Source of the DNA: Floridanema aerugineum
GTDB lineage: Bacteria > Cyanobacteriota > Cyanobacteriia > Cyanobacteriales > Aerosakkonemataceae
Assembly (NCBI RefSeq): GCF_041929345.1
Contig: NZ_JBHFNQ010000146.1
Span: 15,685 to 79,684, forward strand
DNA length: 64,000 bases
Direction of reading: 5' to 3'
Positions within the stretch are counted from its first letter, which is position 1. Each line of letters opens with the position of its first letter. The position numbers and the translations under genes were made by a program. Shown here piece by piece: positions 17,803 to 26,696 of the stretch. The notes under the pieces were generated by a model, which saw nothing but the letters and a program-made list of their open reading frames with translations, did not search any database and was not told where the DNA came from.

Positions 17803-18870
17803 ATGATTAACCAAGTTGCCGCCGCTTTTGATCGGAAAGACTACCGGGAAGCCGCACGTTTACTTAAAATCCTACTGAAAGAATCGCCCCAAAACCCTTG
17901 GGGACACTTGTACGCCGCCCGTTTGCATGAAGTGACAGGCAAACTGGAAAAAGCCGAAACTATTTATCGTCAGTTATTGCGGGATACTACCAACCCGAAA
18001 ATTGTCTCCCAAGCGCGTCAGGGATTACAAAACATTGAAAAAACCCGAAAAGAAAAACGCCGAGAGGAAATCGCTAAAGCTAAAGCCGATCCTAGCGACA
18101 CTCAACCGGGCGTATTAATTTTAGAACCAGTGAGTAGCGAGGCGAAACAACTTGCCGCCCAAAACTTTGCTCAGATTATGAATATTGACCCCTACAGTGC
18201 GAGATTAAAATTACAGAGTAGAGGTTGGCGGTTGTTCCGAACAGGTGCGATCGGGGAACTGCGATTTTACGGTCAACAATTACTTAACGCCAAAATTCCC
18301 TGCTTTTGGATAAAATTAGCTGAGATCGAGAAAATCAACGTTTTCCGCGTCAGCTACTTTCAATCAATTTATCCTCAACCCACCGTAGTTTGCTACAACC
18401 AACAAGGTCAGCTAGGTTCCCTAACTTTTGACTGGCAAGAAGTCACTCAACTTGTCCTTGGACAACTACCCATTTTTGAAGAAGTCGTAGACCTTGACTT
18501 CCGCAGAAAACTTCAGCGCAAAGTACAAACCCAAGACTACGCTCAATTTTGTGACTTACACCTACCAGCGAGAAACTGCATTCTGCGGTTGTGGGATAGT
18601 AACTACCAGTTTCAGCAGGGTATTACTTTTGTTCCCGATCCAGAGCAAGCTACCACGAGAATTAACTGGAATGGCTTACTCGATTTCTTGGGCCATCAAA
18701 CGCCACAAGCAAAAGTCTGGTCTGATTTCACCCCTTTTGCTGAAACTGCACTCGACTACGTTGAACTTTTAAACCAAATTCCATCCCACATTACCTTATT
18801 CCGCAGAGAGCCAACCCACTGGGACCCAGCTTTTCAGTTGTACAGCAGCCTCGCTTTTCTCAAGCAATAG
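17803..18870 (+). CDS. TPR-containing protein of unknown function
   Basis: The 355-residue protein begins with two tetratricopeptide-like helical pairs (residues 1-70: FDRKDYREAARLLKILLKES, YAARLHEVTGKLEKAETIYR), then a charged linker rich in K and E (about 80-100), then a globular part with LRFYGQQLLNAKIPCFWI. The C-terminal domain looks like a beta-rich unknown. TPRs suggest protein binding. No signal peptide is seen. I cannot assign the family. Confidence 0.8.
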   Translation: MINQVAAAFDRKDYREAARLLKILLKESPQNPWGHLYAARLHEVTGKLEKAETIYRQLLRDTTNPKIVSQARQGLQNIEKTRKEKRREEIAKAKADPSDTQPGVLILEPVSSEAKQLAAQNFAQIMNIDPYSARLKLQSRGWRLFRTGAIGELRFYGQQLLNAKIPCFWIKLAEIEKINVFRVSYFQSIYPQPTVVCYNQQGQLGSLTFDWQEVTQLVLGQLPIFEEVVDLDFRRKLQRKVQTQDYAQFCDLHLPARNCILRLWDSNYQFQQGITFVPDPEQATTRINWNGLLDFLGHQTPQAKVWSDFTPFAETALDYVELLNQIPSHITLFRREPTHWDPAFQLYSSLAFLKQ

Positions 18871-18871
18871 G

Positions 18872-18906
18872 TAGAAGGCAGAAGGCAGAAGGCAGAAGGC
18901 AGAAGG
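18872..18906. repeat. Tandem AGAAGGC repeat
   Basis: Five copies of the heptamer AGAAGGC follow the preceding stop codon by two bases. This is a short tandemly repeated repetitive sequence of the heptamer class known in cyanobacteria. It may vary in copy number. Confidence 0.85.
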
Positions 18907-19080
18907 TAAAAATTCACCTTGTCGCCCGTTCCCTGTTCCCTGTTCCCTTTCTACCAGAAGAAACGTTGAGAGCCACCTAGTTTTAACAGGTGGGTGAAAA
19001 CGGTAGAGAGGATTTATCCTGGTGTTTCTCTTCACCACTCCTACAAAATATCCTGTAATTTGAGTAGAAGGTAAAAACTA

Positions 19081-20343
19081 GTGTTAACTTTGACTTACGA
19101 ATACAAAGCCAATCCTACAGATTTCCAGATTAAACTAATCGAACAGACAATAGATGTTTGTCTTCATGTGTGGAATTTCGCTTTAAGGGAACGTAAAGAC
19201 TGGCTAAATTCTCGCAAGTCTCCAGTTAATGCTTGTTCAATTGTCTGTGAGTACATCATGTCTCCAGACGCGCCATTCCCTAATTATGCTGTTCAATGTA
19301 AAGCTTTGACAGAAGCTAAGGAAAAATATCCAGAACTAAAAACTGTTAATGCTCAGGTTTTACAGCAAGTATTACGAAAACTAGAAACCGCATTCATTGA
19401 TATGAAACGGAAGGGAATGGGCTGCCCTCGGTTCAAAAATCGATACAGAATGCGTTCTTATGTTTATCCGCAATTGGGGAAAGGGCAAATATTGAAAAGC
19501 AATCAAGTCAAGTTACCGCAATTGGGGTGGATGGAGTATGTCAAATCCCGTGAAATACCAGATGGTTTCAAGCTAAAACAAATCAGGGTAGTTCGCAAAG
19601 CCTCTGGGTATTTCTTGATGTTCACATTAGAATGTGATGTTAATGTTCCTGATGTTGTACCATCGGTGACCCCAAGAGGACTTGATTTAGGACTAGATAA
19701 ATTTGTCGCCACTTCTGATGGTGAATTAGTCGAACGTCCGCGATTTTTACAAACACTACAAGGCAAGTTGAAATTACTGCAACGTAGGTTAAAGAAAAAG
19801 CCGAAAGGTTCAAGCAATCGTCATAAATTAAACCAAAAAATAGCTAGGTTACATCAACGAATTTCTGATACTCGCAAGGATTGGCATTTTAAGTTAGCTC
19901 ATAAACTTTGCGATGATATAGGAATGATTTTTGTTGAGGATATAGATTTCCGAGTCTGGGCAAAAGGTATGTTTTGCCAGCATACTTTAGATGCTGGATT
20001 TGGGCAATTCATATCAATCTTGCAATGGGTGTGTTGGAAGCGTGGGGTATATTTTGCCAAAGTAGAGAAGAATTATACCTCGCAAGTTTGCCCTCAATGC
20101 GATGCCCATACAGGGAAAAAAGAATTAAGTGATAGGATTCATTCTTGCCCTGAGTGCGGATTTACAACTCACAGAGATGTAGCTGCTGCACAAATAATCT
20201 GTAATCGAGGGATATCGGCGCTGGGACGCAGCGTGGAAGAAAATGCTTGTGGAGATGGTCTGACGGGGACTGGCAATAGTCTAGTTAAGAATCGAAGAAA
20301 CAAGAAGAAAGGTTACGAGTCGCGGATTCATCCCGACTCGTAA
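19081..20343 (+). CDS. tnpB: RNA-guided endonuclease TnpB family protein
   Basis: The 420-residue protein starts at GTG and has the intact RuvC triad: Asp202 in RGLDLGLDKF, Glu286 in IFVEDIDF, and Asp366 in THRDVAAAQ. The zinc-binding region has CPQC and CPECGF. TnpB proteins are RNA-guided DNA nucleases that use an RNA made from the element's right end and favour retention of the element. No frameshift is seen, so this copy looks functional. The C-terminal tail is serine- and lysine-rich (RNKKKGYESRIHPDS). Confidence 0.93.
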   Translation: MLTLTYEYKANPTDFQIKLIEQTIDVCLHVWNFALRERKDWLNSRKSPVNACSIVCEYIMSPDAPFPNYAVQCKALTEAKEKYPELKTVNAQVLQQVLRKLETAFIDMKRKGMGCPRFKNRYRMRSYVYPQLGKGQILKSNQVKLPQLGWMEYVKSREIPDGFKLKQIRVVRKASGYFLMFTLECDVNVPDVVPSVTPRGLDLGLDKFVATSDGELVERPRFLQTLQGKLKLLQRRLKKKPKGSSNRHKLNQKIARLHQRISDTRKDWHFKLAHKLCDDIGMIFVEDIDFRVWAKGMFCQHTLDAGFGQFISILQWVCWKRGVYFAKVEKNYTSQVCPQCDAHTGKKELSDRIHSCPECGFTTHRDVAAAQIICNRGISALGRSVEENACGDGLTGTGNSLVKNRRNKKKGYESRIHPDS

Positions 20344-20389
20344 CATCCTTTTGAGAATCCCCTCGGTTTTAACCAGGGGAGTACGTCAA
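20220..20389 (+). ncRNA. Probable right-end guide RNA (omega RNA) of the TnpB element
   Basis: In this family the guide RNA overlaps the 3' end of tnpB and the right end of the element. Here the region contains two hairpins, ACGAGTCG/CGACTCGT (20316-20342) and CCCCT/AGGGG (20359-20379), and ends at GTCAA; the guide would be the flanking DNA beyond it. This is inferred from position and family knowledge; no transcript is shown. Confidence 0.4.
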
Positions 20390-20892
20390 TTGTTAGGAGT
20401 TTTGACTTGACGCGCCATGTCCAAGTAGGAACTCATATTCGCACCTGGACGACGACGACCATTGCTACCAGTAGATAGGAGATACTTGGGTGCAAAGGTT
20501 TTGTCTGCTTCTGGTTGACTCTTCTCCTTAGTAGCTGCTACTGGTGCAGGAGTTGGGGCGGGTTCCGGCTTCTCTGCGGGTGCAGGTTTCGCTTTTTTGA
20601 TTGAGGTTTTAGCTGGCTTGGTTTCCGCTTTGGCTGGTTCTGGTTTGGTTTCAGTTTTGGTTTCAGCTGTGGCTGGTTCAATTATGGTTACGGTTTCTAG
20701 CGCTTTAGTAGGCGAAGTTGTTGCCACTGGTGCAGGTTCAGCTTTGGGGGTTTCGGCTGGTTTACTGCCGTTAGTGGTTTGAGGAGTTGCGGAATCATCT
20801 AGTTCTAAAAAGTAACCTTTCTGCTTTTTTGTTTTGGGTGCAGTTGAGTCTGATTTGTCCGATGAGAGTATATTTTTGATAAAACCAAACAT
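20386..20892 (-). CDS. Low-complexity Pro/Ala/Lys-rich protein of unknown function
   Basis: From the ATG at 20892 (MFGFIKNILSSDKS) the protein has 168 residues. An upstream ATG at 20952 is in frame, but the lower start has a ribosome binding site (GGAG/CTCCT) and a conserved-looking opening. The middle (about residues 40-130) is a disordered run of PAETKPA and KAKPAP-like repeats. A short folded tail holds GSNGRRRPGANMSSYLDMAR. The stop codon is supplied by the end of the TnpB element. Function unknown. Confidence 0.75.
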   Translation of the reverse strand: MFGFIKNILSSDKSDSTAPKTKKQKGYFLELDDSATPQTTNGSKPAETPKAEPAPVATTSPTKALETVTIIEPATAETKTETKPEPAKAETKPAKTSIKKAKPAPAEKPEPAPTPAPVAATKEKSQPEADKTFAPKYLLSTGSNGRRRPGANMSSYLDMARQVKTPNN

Positions 20893-21397
20893 TAGGAGTA
20901 CTCCAGAAAGTGATGTAAATGGACTGGTATGATTTGGAAAAGTTGGGGGCAAATCTTTGCCGAGGTGCGATGTTAATTAATGAATCAGCCCGATCGCAAA
21001 GACAGATACACTACTCCACAGTTCTCATATCTTCAAACTGTGACCATTAAAAAAATTAGAACTTGTTGTCCCTAGAGTTTAATTATCAAGTTATAAAGTA
21101 ACAATTTGCAAGATTTTTTGATATTCCTTAAGAAATATTAATATCATTCATCGGCTGCGCCAAAGTCTGCTAGGTAATTATTCCTGACCCATTCTCCGGT
21201 AAATATTAAGAAAATTAGTAACTAGCAAAAGTTTCTATATTAACAAACTTTTGTATCCTAAGTGTGATAAAATATGGGAATATCCAAAATTCCGACCGGA
21301 TTACCGGGATTAATAAATCAGAAGTTTCACCATCCAGACTTAAGGGTGGGAAGGAACATCTCAGGGAAAGTCCTAAGTTCAAATTCAGAATAGTTCC
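20893..21397. other. Gene-free region upstream of sir
   Basis: About 500 AT-rich bases hold the divergent promoters of the low-complexity gene and sir. An imperfect hairpin (ACTTAAGG..CCTAAGT, 21333-21378) lies in the sir leader and could be regulatory. No known riboswitch is recognised. Confidence 0.45.
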
Positions 21398-23428
21398 ATG
21401 ACCCAGTTTGCCACACCAACAGCTACAGCACGGAAACTTTCTAAAGTAGAAGGTTTAAAAGAACAGAGTAATTATTTGCGCGAACCAGTAGCCACTGAAC
21501 TTTTACAAGATACAAACAGTTTTAGCGAAAACGCCACTCAGATTTTAAAATTTCACGGGTCTTATCAGCAAGACAATCGAGATAATCGGGTGAAAGGTCA
21601 GGAAAAGGACTACCAGTTTATGCTGCGTACCCGTAGTCCGGGGGGATTTATTCCACCACAACTGTATTTGACCATAGATCAATTATCGGATGAGTATGGC
21701 AATCAGACAATCAGAGCGACTACTCGCCAAGGTTTCCAACTACATGGCATTTTAAAGCAGAATCTGAAAACAGCGATCGCAGCGATCGTGAAAAACATGG
21801 GTTCAACCCTGGGCGCTTGTGGTGACATCAACCGTAACGTGATGGCACCCCCAGCCCCCTACAAAAATCGCCCAGAATATAAATATGCTTGGGAATATGC
21901 CAACAACGTCGCTGACCTACTAACTCCCCAAAGTGGAGCTTACTACGAAATTTGGTTAGATGGGGAAAAAGTGATTTCTGGCGAAGAAGATCCCGAAGTA
22001 GTAGCAGCGAGAAAACGCAACATTAACGGTACTAACTTAGAAGACGAAAAAGAACCAATTTACGGGACTAATTATATGCCTCGTAAATTCAAATGTTCTG
22101 TGACTGTACCAGGGGATAATTCAGTTGATTTGTATTCCCAAGATTTGAGTTTAGTTGTGATTACTAATTCTCAGGGAGAATTAACGGGATTTGATGTGTT
22201 TGCGGGTGGTGGTTTAGGTCGGACGCATGATAAAGAAGAGACATTTCCCAGATTAGCAGATCCGATTTGTTATGTAGACAAAGCCGATGTTTACGACTTA
22301 GTGAAAGCAATTGTAGCGACGCAGAGAGATAATGGCGATCGCACCAACCGCCGTCATGCGCGGATGAAATACCTGATCGAAGATTGGGGATTAGACAAAT
22401 TTAAGCAAACAGTAGAAGGATATTTTGGGAAGAAATTAGAACCATTTAAACCCCTGCCGGAGTTCAAATATTTAGACTTTTTAGGCTGGCATGAACAGGG
22501 AGATGGGAAACTGTTTTTGGGGATTTCCATTGAAAATGGTCGTGTTAAAGACTCAGGGGATTTTAAATTAAAAACTGCACTGAAAGAAATCGTGCAGAAA
22601 TACCAATTACCCATGTATTTGACACCGCATCAAAACTTAATTTTGGCGGAAATTGATGGGGAAATTAAGGGAGAGATTGAGGGAATACTCGATCGCAACG
22701 GCATCAAAACCGAAACTCAAATCGATCCCTTAGTGCGCTACTCAATGGCTTGTCCCGCCTTACCCACCTGCGGGTTAGCAATAACCGAGGCGGAAAGAAT
22801 TATTCCTAGCATTCTGGAAAGACTGCGAACATTACTAGTAAAAGTCGGACTCAAAGAAGAACATTTCGTAGTCAGAATGACAGGTTGCCCTAACGGATGC
22901 GCTCGTCCATATTTAGCAGAACTTGGCTTTGTGGGTCAAGGGCCCGATGCCTATCAAATTTGGTTAGGAGGAGATCCAAATCAAACGCGGTTAGCCAGAC
23001 CTTACATGGACAAGCTGAGCATTAATGACTTAGAAACAACTTTAGAACCATTGTTGGTTTATTTCCGCAAAGAACAACTACAACCAGAAAAACCCGAAAG
23101 CTTTGGTGATTTTTGCGATCGAGTAGGATTTGAAGCACTGAGAAGCTTTAGCACCTCATACCAGACTGCACCAACTGATGTAGAGTTAGCCAATGGTCAT
23201 CTAGTTAATTCTGGTATGGAGAAAACAGAAGTTCTAACGCCCGTGGAATCAACCGAAACAACTGCAACTACTGAAAGTAAGACTCCGAACAAAATTCGCC
23301 GTCGGATTAGCGTCCGCGATGATGTGTACGATCGACTAAAACAAACGGCTGCTCGTCAAGGTAAGCCACTGGTTCAGTTAGCAACCGAAGCCATAGAAGC
23401 CTATTTAAAGGAGAATGCTGACTCCTGA
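21398..23428 (+). CDS. sir: Ferredoxin-sulfite reductase with C-terminal RHH-like extension
   Basis: The 676-residue enzyme reduces sulfite to sulfide with electrons from ferredoxin. The siroheme/4Fe-4S cysteines are in MACPALPTCGLAI (about 451-457) and MTGCPNGCARPYLAELGF (about 496-500). Residues TTRQGFQLHG and NRNVMAPPAP are typical of the two half-domains. Beyond the usual end, a linker (about 590-630) leads to about 45 residues, RRRISVRDDVYDRLKQTA then QLATEAIEAYLKE, which read as a ribbon-helix-helix DNA-binding unit. The extension is in frame with no sign of error. Confidence 0.95.
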   Translation: MTQFATPTATARKLSKVEGLKEQSNYLREPVATELLQDTNSFSENATQILKFHGSYQQDNRDNRVKGQEKDYQFMLRTRSPGGFIPPQLYLTIDQLSDEYGNQTIRATTRQGFQLHGILKQNLKTAIAAIVKNMGSTLGACGDINRNVMAPPAPYKNRPEYKYAWEYANNVADLLTPQSGAYYEIWLDGEKVISGEEDPEVVAARKRNINGTNLEDEKEPIYGTNYMPRKFKCSVTVPGDNSVDLYSQDLSLVVITNSQGELTGFDVFAGGGLGRTHDKEETFPRLADPICYVDKADVYDLVKAIVATQRDNGDRTNRRHARMKYLIEDWGLDKFKQTVEGYFGKKLEPFKPLPEFKYLDFLGWHEQGDGKLFLGISIENGRVKDSGDFKLKTALKEIVQKYQLPMYLTPHQNLILAEIDGEIKGEIEGILDRNGIKTETQIDPLVRYSMACPALPTCGLAITEAERIIPSILERLRTLLVKVGLKEEHFVVRMTGCPNGCARPYLAELGFVGQGPDAYQIWLGGDPNQTRLARPYMDKLSINDLETTLEPLLVYFRKEQLQPEKPESFGDFCDRVGFEALRSFSTSYQTAPTDVELANGHLVNSGMEKTEVLTPVESTETTATTESKTPNKIRRRISVRDDVYDRLKQTAARQGKPLVQLATEAIEAYLKENADS

Positions 23429-23490
23429 ACGGCTCAAAAGGGTAAAAATCGCTAAAAATTAATTTTTAGTAGCTATTTCACCCCTTTAAA

Positions 23491-23535
23491 GTCAACCTCT
23501 AATACTAAAAAACAAGTATGGGGGGTTGACTTTTT
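23491..23535 (+). terminator. Rho-independent terminator of sir
   Basis: GTCAACC (23491-23497) pairs with GGTTGAC (23524-23530) over a 26-base loop, followed by five T residues. The smaller palindrome CTAAAAATTAATTTTTAG lies just upstream. Confidence 0.65.
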
Positions 23536-23580
23536 CGTAATAACAAAGTGATGCAAGAAGCAAAGAGTAGAATTGGAATC

Positions 23581-23612
23581 AACCTAAAATCTAAAATCTA
23601 AAATCTAAAATC
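23581..23612. repeat. Tandem CTAAAAT repeat
   Basis: Four copies of the heptamer CTAAAAT lie between two convergent genes. The reverse complement (ATTTTAG) recurs in tandem at 41930-41960. Confidence 0.8.
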
Positions 23613-23643
23613 GATCGATGCACCCTCACTAATAGCAATTAAT

Positions 23644-24480
23644 CTACTCAAAAGTTCTGCCATCGGGCATGATTGCGCCATCTAACTCAGCATTTTTTAG
23701 ATTTGCTCGATTCATATTGGCATCAATCAAAATTGCTCCCCGTAAAATTGCGCCAGTCAAATTAGACCAAGTAAGTTTAGCACGGTAGAGATTGGCTCCT
23801 TGTAGATTAACACCGCGCAAGGTTGACCAACTAATGCTGACACTTCTCATATTAGTGCTGCTTAAATCTGCGCCAGCTAAATTGCAACCAATCATTTTGG
23901 CGCGGCTTAAATCTGCTCCACTCAAGTTAACTCTTTCTAAAACTGCGCCGTTGAGAATAGCTTGTACCAATTTAGCTTTTTCTAGGTTAGCTCCGCTGAG
24001 AATCGCGTTAGTTAGGTTAGCTCCCTCCAAAATGGCACCACTGAGAACAGCATTGATTAAGTTGGCTCGACTCATGGGCGCGTCAACTAACTTAGCACCG
24101 CTGAGGTTAGCACGTCGTAAGTTAGCTTCACTCAAGTTAGCTTCGCTCAAGTTAGCTCCCATGAGTTTGCTATCCTCTAACTGAGCAGTTCTTAAACTAG
24201 CTCCTGTGAGGTTAGCGGCGCTTAAGTCGGCTCCAGCGATATTGGCAGCAATTAGGTTAGCTTCACAAAGGTTAGCCCGGAGAATTGCTCCTTTAAGGTT
24301 CGCTTCGCGTAAATTTGCCCCAACTAAGGAAGCTCCGGTTAAATTAGCCTCGCTTAAATCTGAGCCACGCAGGTTAATCTCGCTCAAGTCAACGCCTATC
24401 AGGGATACGCCATGTAGGTTTAAATCCAAAAATTCTCTCTCATTGGCTGCATATCGTTCTAAGAGTTCATCAGCATTCAT
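23644..24480 (-). CDS. Pentapeptide-repeat protein
   Basis: The 278-residue protein is nearly all A(D/N)LXX repeats, about 45 consecutive units such as ANLSEANLSEANLRRANLSG. They fold as a right-handed quadrilateral beta-helix. The N-terminus MNADELLERYAANEREF is a short capping helix. There is no signal peptide, so it is probably cytosolic. The function of most cyanobacterial members is unknown. It is monocistronic with an inverted repeat in its leader. Confidence 0.95.
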   Translation of the reverse strand: MNADELLERYAANEREFLDLNLHGVSLIGVDLSEINLRGSDLSEANLTGASLVGANLREANLKGAILRANLCEANLIAANIAGADLSAANLTGASLRTAQLEDSKLMGANLSEANLSEANLRRANLSGAKLVDAPMSRANLINAVLSGAILEGANLTNAILSGANLEKAKLVQAILNGAVLERVNLSGADLSRAKMIGCNLAGADLSSTNMRSVSISWSTLRGVNLQGANLYRAKLTWSNLTGAILRGAILIDANMNRANLKNAELDGAIMPDGRTFE

Positions 24481-24880
24481 TATTCTTTGCCTCGTAAATT
24501 TAACAGCGGAGCATTTGCCCTAAGAAAATTTTCTCGAATCGGAGAAGCTCTACAAGAACTAAATGCTCCGCTTATGGAATTTAAGATCTCTTCCTATAGA
24601 TAATTCCCAATTAATGGATGATTTTGGTAAACTTTCCTGATCTTGTGCATCCAAATCACAGTGCATTTGAGAGAATCAGATACGAGCATCATTGGTTATA
24701 AGAGTTGATGAGTTGTTGGTTACTGGATGAGAGGGCATTAAGGAGAGGGAAGATAAATTTTTCCCGTTCTGCACTTCCATTACTCTTAATATTCCCCTAT
24801 TTGGCGATTTTGCTCACTAATGACCAAGGACTAATGACTAATAACCAATGACAGAAGATATAAGCATATAAGGATTTCCC
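24481..24880. other. Intergenic region between divergent genes with a 12-base inverted repeat
   Basis: AGCGGAGCATTT (24505-24516) and AAATGCTCCGCT (24561-24572) are perfect inverted arms 44 bases apart in the leader of the pentapeptide gene. Near ilvD (24815-24852) lies a TGACTAATGACCAATGAC repeat copy. No coding frame is seen. Confidence 0.55.
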
Positions 24881-26554
24881 ATGCCCGATAATCTGAGAAG
24901 CCAAGTTGTTACCCAAGGCGTACAGCGAACTCCTAACCGCGCTATGCTGCGTGCTGTTGGTTTTGACGATCAAGATTTTACTAAACCGATTGTTGGTCTT
25001 GCTAACGGATTTAGCACGATTACCCCCTGCAATATGAGTATTAATGATTTAGCAATGAAGGCAGAAGCTGCTTTTCGTGCTGCGGGGGCGATGCCGCAAA
25101 TTTTTGGCACTATTACCATTAGCGATGGTATCTCTATGGGAACGGAAGGGATGAAATATTCCCTGGTGTCGCGGGAGGTGATTGCTGATTCCATTGAGAC
25201 GGTGTGTAATGGTCAGAGTATGGATGGCGTTCTGGCTATTGGTGGTTGCGATAAGAATATGCCAGGGGCGATGATTGCGATCGCACGAATGAATATTCCA
25301 GCTATTTTCGTTTATGGTGGTACGATTAAACCTGGTCATCACAATGGTAAAGATTTAACTGTTGTGAGTGCGTTTGAAGCTGTGGGAGAATACAGCGCTG
25401 GCAGAATTGATGAGGCAGAATTAATCGAAGTTGAACGCAAAGCTTGTCCGGGTGCTGGTTCTTGTGGGGGAATGTATACGGCAAATACGATGTCTTCTGC
25501 TTTTGAAGCTATGGGGATGAGTTTGCCTTATTCTTCGACGATGGCAGCTGAGGATGAGGAAAAGGCGGAAAGTACAGAAAAGTCTGCTTATGTTTTAGTG
25601 GCGGCGATTAAAAAGCAAATTCTCCCTCGTGATATTATTACTCGGAAGTCGATCGAAAATGCCATTGCTGTAATTATGGCTATCGGTGGTTCGACGAATG
25701 CAGTGTTGCATTTTTTGGCGATCGCTCGCGCCGCTGGTGTAGAGTTAACTTTGGATGATTTTGAAACTATTCGCGCCAGAGTTCCGGTTCTTTGCGATTT
25801 GAAACCATCGGGTAAATATGTAGCAATTGATTTACACCGAGTTGGCGGCATTCCTCAAGTAATGAAAATGCTTTTAGTACATGATTTAATTCATGGTGAT
25901 TGTCTCACAATTACAGGTCAAACTATTGCCGAAGTTTTAAAAGATGTGCCCGAAGAACCGCCAGCTAATCAAGATGTAATTCGTCCTTGGAATAATCCCA
26001 TGTATGCTCAAGGACATTTGGCGATTTTAAAAGGTAATTTGGCGACTGAAGGTGCGGTGGCAAAAATTACCGGAATTAAGAATCCGCAAATTACTGGCCC
26101 AGCGAGAGTTTTTGAATCGGAAGAGTTGTGTTTACAGGCAATTCTAGGGAATCAAATTAAGGCTGGAGATGTGATTATTATCCGTTATGAAGGGCCGAAA
26201 GGTGGGCCTGGAATGCGGGAAATGTTAGCACCAACTTCGGCGATTATTGGGGCTGGATTGGGTGATTCGGTTGGGTTAATTACTGATGGCAGGTTTTCTG
26301 GTGGGACTTACGGTATGGTGGTAGGTCATGTTGCACCAGAGGCAGCTGTGGGTGGTGCGATCGCTCTCGTCCAAGAAGGCGATACTATTACCATAGATGC
26401 CCATGCTAGGTTGTTACAATTGCACGTTTCCGATGAAGAATTAGCCAGTCGTCGTGCCCAATGGCAACCCCCAGAACCCCGTTATACTACTGGCGTATTG
26501 TATAAATATGCCAAGTTAGTTTCTTCTAGTAGTATTGGCGCTGTTACTTGTTAG
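24881..26554 (+). CDS. ilvD: Dihydroxy-acid dehydratase
   Basis: The 557-residue enzyme dehydrates 2,3-dihydroxy acids to 2-oxo acids in isoleucine, valine and pantothenate synthesis. Iron-sulfur and substrate signatures are CDKNMPG (Cys123), CPGAGSCGGMYTANTM (about 188-203), IGGSTNAVLHFLAIA and GPKGGPGMREM; the C-terminal GRFSGGTYGMVVGHVAPEA is also standard. Length is normal. It starts MPDNLRSQVVTQGVQRTPNR with AAGGA upstream and is monocistronic. Confidence 0.97.
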   Translation: MPDNLRSQVVTQGVQRTPNRAMLRAVGFDDQDFTKPIVGLANGFSTITPCNMSINDLAMKAEAAFRAAGAMPQIFGTITISDGISMGTEGMKYSLVSREVIADSIETVCNGQSMDGVLAIGGCDKNMPGAMIAIARMNIPAIFVYGGTIKPGHHNGKDLTVVSAFEAVGEYSAGRIDEAELIEVERKACPGAGSCGGMYTANTMSSAFEAMGMSLPYSSTMAAEDEEKAESTEKSAYVLVAAIKKQILPRDIITRKSIENAIAVIMAIGGSTNAVLHFLAIARAAGVELTLDDFETIRARVPVLCDLKPSGKYVAIDLHRVGGIPQVMKMLLVHDLIHGDCLTITGQTIAEVLKDVPEEPPANQDVIRPWNNPMYAQGHLAILKGNLATEGAVAKITGIKNPQITGPARVFESEELCLQAILGNQIKAGDVIIIRYEGPKGGPGMREMLAPTSAIIGAGLGDSVGLITDGRFSGGTYGMVVGHVAPEAAVGGAIALVQEGDTITIDAHARLLQLHVSDEELASRRAQWQPPEPRYTTGVLYKYAKLVSSSSIGAVTC

Positions 26555-26564
26555 TAAATTAATG

Positions 26565-26596
26565 TAGGGTGCGTTAAGGTAGTGTAACGCACCTTA
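26565..26596. terminator. Hairpin after ilvD
   Basis: GGTGCGTTA (26568-26576) pairs with TAACGCACC (26585-26593), loop of 8 bases, followed by TTACTT. It probably terminates ilvD. The GTAGGGTGCGTTA form is a dispersed repeat type. Confidence 0.55.
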
Positions 26597-26646
26597 CTTA
26601 AAAGAGTAAGATCAAGCTTTTTGCTGGGAATCAGAGGGGTATTTTT

Positions 26647-26692
26647 TACCACAGATGAAACACAGATGAACACAGATGAACACAGATATTTT
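26647..26692. repeat. CCACAGATGAAACACAGATGAAC tract
   Basis: ACCACAGATGAA followed by three CACAGATGAA units, ending in a T-rich stretch. Same family as 7673-7782; here between convergent genes. Confidence 0.8.
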
Positions 26693-26696
26693 TTAG

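Larger units (their letters stand above)
18961..20389 (+). mobile_element. TnpB-only insertion sequence (IS605/IS1341 type)
   Basis: The element contains one tnpB gene and subterminal hairpins at both ends: CCACCT/AGGTGG at 18973-18993 and CCCCT/AGGGG at 20359-20379, each with a TTTTAAC loop motif. The right end finishes GTACGTCAA. There is no tnpA, so it belongs to the IS1341-like group and depends on a transposase elsewhere. The left boundary is approximate. The right end supplies the stop codon of the convergent gene at 20386. Confidence 0.8.

Noticed and set aside
18872..18906. Tandem AGAAGGC considered as a CRISPR array
   Set aside because: The unit is a 7-base heptamer with no spacers; it is a simple tandem repeat. 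No CRISPR array or cas gene was found in the window.
23792..24184. Plus-strand frame of LKSAPAKL-like repeats
   Set aside because: It is the mirror of the pentapeptide-repeat gene; regular repeats keep the antisense frame open.
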